64,000 bases of DNA from assembly GCA_963718995.1 (NCBI GenBank), contig CAVRAP010000010.1, positions 119,397 to 183,396 on the forward strand, in the 5' to 3' direction. Below, in pieces: positions 61,099 through 64,000 of the stretch (positions are counted from its first letter, which is position 1; each line of letters begins with the position of its first letter). Source of the DNA: UBA4744 sp963718995 (GTDB lineage Bacteria > Actinomycetota > Acidimicrobiia > Spongiisociales > UBA4744). A model generated the notes under the pieces. It saw only the letters and a list, made by a program, of their open reading frames with translations, did not search any database and had not been told where the DNA came from. The position numbers were made by a program, and so were the translations under genes.

Positions 61099-62204
61099 GA
61101 GGCCGTCCCGCCCTCTTCACCCGGTACGAAGCCGATTCGGCGATCTTCCGCAACAACACCCAGCGTGTTCTGTTCGGAATACTGCTGCTGATCGCCATCG
61201 TCCTGCCGTTCGGCTTGCCTCGCGATTGGATGATCCTGTTTGCTCAAGCCTTGATCGCCGCCATCGGCGTCATCGGTCTCAACCTGGTCACCGGTTACGC
61301 CGGGCAGGTGTCGCTGGGCCATGCGTTCTTTCTCGGCATCGGCGCCTACGCCGCCGCCGCGCTGGGGGGTGAAGGAACAGAAGAAGTGTGGGGTCTGGGT
61401 CTCGATATGCTCATCTGGATCCCGGCCGCCGGTCTGATCGCCGCCGCAGTCGGTGCGCTGGTGGCCCCAATCGCCATGCGCCTCCGGGGGCTCTATCTGG
61501 CCCTCGTCACTCTGGGTCTGGTCTTTCTCGGTGAGCACATCTTCCGGGAGTGGGACTCTTTGACGGGTGGGTCTTCTACGGGTCGCGAGCCCGCCCAACT
61601 GAAGCTGTTGGGATATCGCTTCGATCTCGACGGAAACTTCGGCAGCGTGGCCGTTACTCGCGAGCAGCAGATCTACTGGGTTGCCCTGGTGGTGCTGATC
61701 ATTGCTGCTTTCTTCGCCAAGAACCTGGTCCGCTCACGGGTCGGGCGGGCATTTGCGGCGGTGCGCGACCGCGACATCGCCGCCGAGGTGATGGGTATCG
61801 ACCTGACCAGGACCAAGATCCTGGCTTTTGCCATCTCCTCGTTCTACGCAGGAGTGGCCGGCGCGTTGCTCTTTACCGTCACGGGTTTTGTCAACGCCGT
61901 CTCATTCAACCTGCTGCTGTCGATCACCTACATCGCGATGGTGGTGATCGGCGGAGCGGCCAGCATCGCCGGTTCGATCATGGGCGCCCTCTTTCTCACG
62001 CTGCTGCCGCGTATCATCGATGCGTTGGGACGCGCCGTGCCATTCTTCGAAGTGTCGTCGTCCGGGTTGCTCAGCACCTCCCAGCTCGAGCGGGTCGTTT
62101 TCGGCCTCCTCATCGTGGGATTCTTGATCTTTGAGCCTCTGGGTTTGTACGGCATCTGGATTCGTGTCCGCAACTACTGGAAAGCTTGGCCGTTCTCGTA
62201 TTGA
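61095..62204 (+). CDS. livM: Liv-type ABC permease LivM (importer 2)
   Basis: An ordinary-length LivM of 369 residues with GLNLVTGYAGQVSLGHAFFLGIGAYAA, MRLRGLYLALVTLGLVFLGEHIF, and GRAFAAVRDRDIAAEVMGI. It lacks the N-terminal extension of importer 1 LivM. Start overlaps the livH stop (ATGA). Confidence 0.95.
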   Translation: MRGRPALFTRYEADSAIFRNNTQRVLFGILLLIAIVLPFGLPRDWMILFAQALIAAIGVIGLNLVTGYAGQVSLGHAFFLGIGAYAAAALGGEGTEEVWGLGLDMLIWIPAAGLIAAAVGALVAPIAMRLRGLYLALVTLGLVFLGEHIFREWDSLTGGSSTGREPAQLKLLGYRFDLDGNFGSVAVTREQQIYWVALVVLIIAAFFAKNLVRSRVGRAFAAVRDRDIAAEVMGIDLTRTKILAFAISSFYAGVAGALLFTVTGFVNAVSFNLLLSITYIAMVVIGGAASIAGSIMGALFLTLLPRIIDALGRAVPFFEVSSSGLLSTSQLERVVFGLLIVGFLIFEPLGLYGIWIRVRNYWKAWPFSY

Positions 62205-62243
62205 GCGGCCATGAAACGAGCAAGGCATAGAGGAGGGGACGAG

Positions 62244-63665
62244 ATGAGGAAATGGACCAAGCTGCTAGTGGTGCTCAGCGTATTGACGCTGATTGCCGCC
62301 GCCTGCAGCAACGAACCGGCTGAGACCACGACCACTGCTCCGACCGGAACAACTGCGGCGGAGACGACGACCACCGCAGGCGAAACGACGACCACCGAAG
62401 CGATGATGGAGATCGCCACCGACGTGGGGGTCACCGCAGAGCCGTGCCCGGGCGGGAACCCGGATCATGGCTGCATCTACCTCGGCGTACTGACCGATGA
62501 ATCCGGCCCGTTTGCGGGCGCAGCCCCGGCTTTGTACGGCGGCCAGTCGATCTTCTGGGCGACCGTCAATGCCCAGGGCGGGATCGGCGGCGCCTATGAC
62601 GTTGCGTTGCCTGCGGACCTGAAGAAGGACACCGGGTACAAGGACGACGTCATGGTGACGTCCTACGCGCAGATTGCCGAAGATGTGGCGGCTATTGCCC
62701 AATCGCTTGGGACGCCTCAGACGTTGGCGGTGCTCCCGGATTACGCGCGAGACAACACCGTGGCCGCCCCGATGTCGTGGTGGTCCGGTTGGGCGTTCGA
62801 GGACCGAATTCTCGAGTTCGGCACGGGTTACTGCTTCGAAGCGATGAATGCTGTCGATTGGGCTACGGTGGCTATTCCGGCCAGCGGCCGCGAGTTCGGA
62901 ACCGCCGGTATTGCCTTCATTCCGAATGACTACGGACTCGACTACGGGGCCGGTGTGAAGATCGCCGCCGAAGCCAATGGGATCACCATTGCCTGGGAGC
63001 AGCCGGTCATTCCGGCTTCATCCGGTGGTGACCCAACCCAAACCGAAGCCGTGACCAAAATCGTGGCGGAACCCGTCGACGTTGTGTTCTTGGTAACGGG
63101 TCCCAATGAGACTGCGGCCATCGTTGGTGGCGCCGCCCAGCAGATGGGGGCCACCGTGCCGTTGTTCATCGGAGCCGGTCCCAGCTGGAATGTCGCTCTG
63201 TTGGGTTCCCCGGCAGCACCGGCCTTCCAGTCCGGGATCTTCTTCCAGTCGTCCTTCGTGCCTGGCTGGGACTACGACTCGGAGGGCCATGCGAAGCTGC
63301 GAGCTGGTGTCGAAGCAGCCGAGTTCCCGGCCAATGACTTCTTCGCAGCGGGTTGGGTGTCCCAGTACGCCATCAAGGCGGCCCTGGAAGCGGCCTACGG
63401 GATCGGCGACCTGACCCGGTTAGGGATCGAAACGGCCGCCTACGGGCTGACCGAGGTCGACTACGAAGGCATGATGCCGACCCGGTCCTTCGCCGGTGAC
63501 CCGGATGACTCGTCGGTCTACCCGCGGACGTCGGTGATCGGCAAGTACAGCCCGGATGCAACGACGGGTATCGAAACGATCCAGGACGAGTCGACCAGCC
63601 CGTCCGGTTTCTTCGTTGGAAAAACGGCAACCGACTACGTGTTCAGCGCGGCCTGCGCCGGGTAA
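62244..63665 (+). CDS. livK: Substrate-binding lipoprotein (LivK-like, importer 2)
   Basis: A 473-residue lipoprotein with lipobox IAAAC, a Thr-rich linker, and a periplasmic-binding fold (LGVLTDESGPFAGAAPALYGGQSIFWATV). An Asn/Gly/His-rich Cys pair lies near residue 75. ATG with GGAGGGG 8 bases upstream; upstream in-frame extension unlikely. It resembles aromatic-acid or short-chain-amide binding relatives more than amino-acid ones, but the ligand is not certain. Confidence 0.92.
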   Translation: MRKWTKLLVVLSVLTLIAAACSNEPAETTTTAPTGTTAAETTTTAGETTTTEAMMEIATDVGVTAEPCPGGNPDHGCIYLGVLTDESGPFAGAAPALYGGQSIFWATVNAQGGIGGAYDVALPADLKKDTGYKDDVMVTSYAQIAEDVAAIAQSLGTPQTLAVLPDYARDNTVAAPMSWWSGWAFEDRILEFGTGYCFEAMNAVDWATVAIPASGREFGTAGIAFIPNDYGLDYGAGVKIAAEANGITIAWEQPVIPASSGGDPTQTEAVTKIVAEPVDVVFLVTGPNETAAIVGGAAQQMGATVPLFIGAGPSWNVALLGSPAAPAFQSGIFFQSSFVPGWDYDSEGHAKLRAGVEAAEFPANDFFAAGWVSQYAIKAALEAAYGIGDLTRLGIETAAYGLTEVDYEGMMPTRSFAGDPDDSSVYPRTSVIGKYSPDATTGIETIQDESTSPSGFFVGKTATDYVFSAACAG

Positions 63666-63686
63666 CAAGGAAACGGACCAGCAAGC

Positions 63687-63719
63687 AAAGGAGAGGCCCC
63701 TTCGGGGGTCTCTCCTTTT
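63687..63719 (+). terminator. Rho-independent terminator of the importer-2 operon
   Basis: AAGGAGAGGCCCC pairs with GGGGTCTCTCCTT (one G-T wobble) around TTCG, followed by TTTT. It lies 22 bases after the livK stop. Confidence 0.92.
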
Positions 63720-63740
63720 GGGTTGTCGGTCATTAGTCGT

Positions 63741-63866
63741 CAGTTTCCAGTTCCCAGTTCCCAGTTCCCAGTTTCCTGTTTCCAGTTCCCAGTTTCCTGT
63801 TTCCGGTTTCCTGTTTCCAGTTTCTAGTTTCCGGTTTCCAGTTACCAGTTACCAGTTACCAGTTAC
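63741..63866. repeat. 18 consecutive degenerate heptamers, consensus CNGTTNC
   Basis: Perfect 7-base phase through eighteen units: CAGTTTC, CAGTTCC, CTGTTTC, CGGTTTC, TAGTTTC and, at the end, four CAGTTAC. No coding frame of any conservation overlaps it. Confidence 0.95.
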
Positions 63867-63900
63867 CACCTATCAGTTCGCGAGAATGGTATGCCTTAAC

Positions 63901-63977
63901 TGGCTACTGGCTACTGGCTACTGGCTACTGGCTACTGGCTACTGGCTACTGGCTACTGGCTACTGGCTACTGGCTAC
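63901..63977. repeat. Eleven identical TGGCTAC heptamers, then CGGGTGC units at the window edge
   Basis: Eleven perfect copies (77 bases), then two CGGGTGC units. The array probably runs past the window. The strand is opposite in sense to the preceding CAGTTAC block. Confidence 0.95.
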
Positions 63978-64000
63978 CGGGTGCCGGGTGCCGGCCAGCG

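Noticed and set aside
63741..63977. CRISPR array
   Set aside because: Units are 7 bases with no spacers, and no cas genes are present.

Overview
The window looks like a piece of an actinobacterial chromosome, most likely class Acidimicrobiia or a near relative. The evidence is high G+C, many GTG/TTG starts, lipoproteins with Thr-rich linkers, a proteasome activator (Bpa) ending in a HbYX motif, F420-type enzymes, a wax-ester synthase/DGAT, CarD, MEP-pathway genes and a DUF3263/LytR_C pair. No phage, integrase, IS element or CRISPR array was seen. It contains about 53 protein genes and two tRNAs (Thr-TGT, Arg-CCT).

Layout. 1-5 kb: 3' end of lysS, a polyprenyl synthase, clpC and a queuosine-salvage (DUF2419) gene. 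5-10.4 kb: a BMP/Nup-type nucleoside ABC importer operon. 10.5-19.7 kb: zinc-ribbon protein, radA, disA, carD with a long histone-H1-like tail, a PIN/TRAM protein, ispD, ispF, cysS, rlmB and tRNA-Thr; the order resembles the Bacillus clpC-radA-disA-yacL-ispD-ispF-cysS-rlmB region. 19.7-22.7 kb: DUF3263, LytR_C, a membrane protein and a PerM-type permease. 22.7-28.5 kb: a minus-strand branched-chain-type (Liv) importer. 28.6-41 kb: mixed genes (AlaX-type editing protein, CvpA-CAP fusion, dehydrogenase, EamA exporter, wax-ester synthase, ketimine reductase plus FAD oxidase, tRNA-Arg, GNAT, HAD, NYN-LOTUS, F420-type oxidoreductase, RRM protein). 41-56.6 kb: tyrosine phenol-lyase, pabB-pabC fusion, an unusual MalK-like ATPase, a large repeat protein, nitrobindin, a ClC channel, Bpa, a DUF2342 metalloprotease, HtrA and MoaE. 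56.7-63.7 kb: a second Liv importer operon with an acyl-CoA ligase inside it.

How the parts work together. Three ABC uptake systems (one nucleoside-like, two Liv-like) dominate. The second Liv operon couples uptake to CoA activation, suggesting its substrate is a carboxylic acid. The clpC-to-rlmB block is a housekeeping cluster for proteolysis, DNA repair and c-di-AMP signalling, transcription, isoprenoids, tRNA charging and rRNA methylation.

Two features cut across the window. First, at least nine single-base frameshifts interrupt otherwise well-conserved genes, eight of them apparent insertions; this fits indel errors in a long-read or metagenomic assembly better than gene decay. Second, intergenic regions carry degenerate tandem heptamers, often as two oppositely oriented blocks, whose unit sequence differs from locus to locus. 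Many genes also have a TANNNT box 6-9 bases before the start codon and no Shine-Dalgarno sequence, which suggests frequent leaderless transcription.
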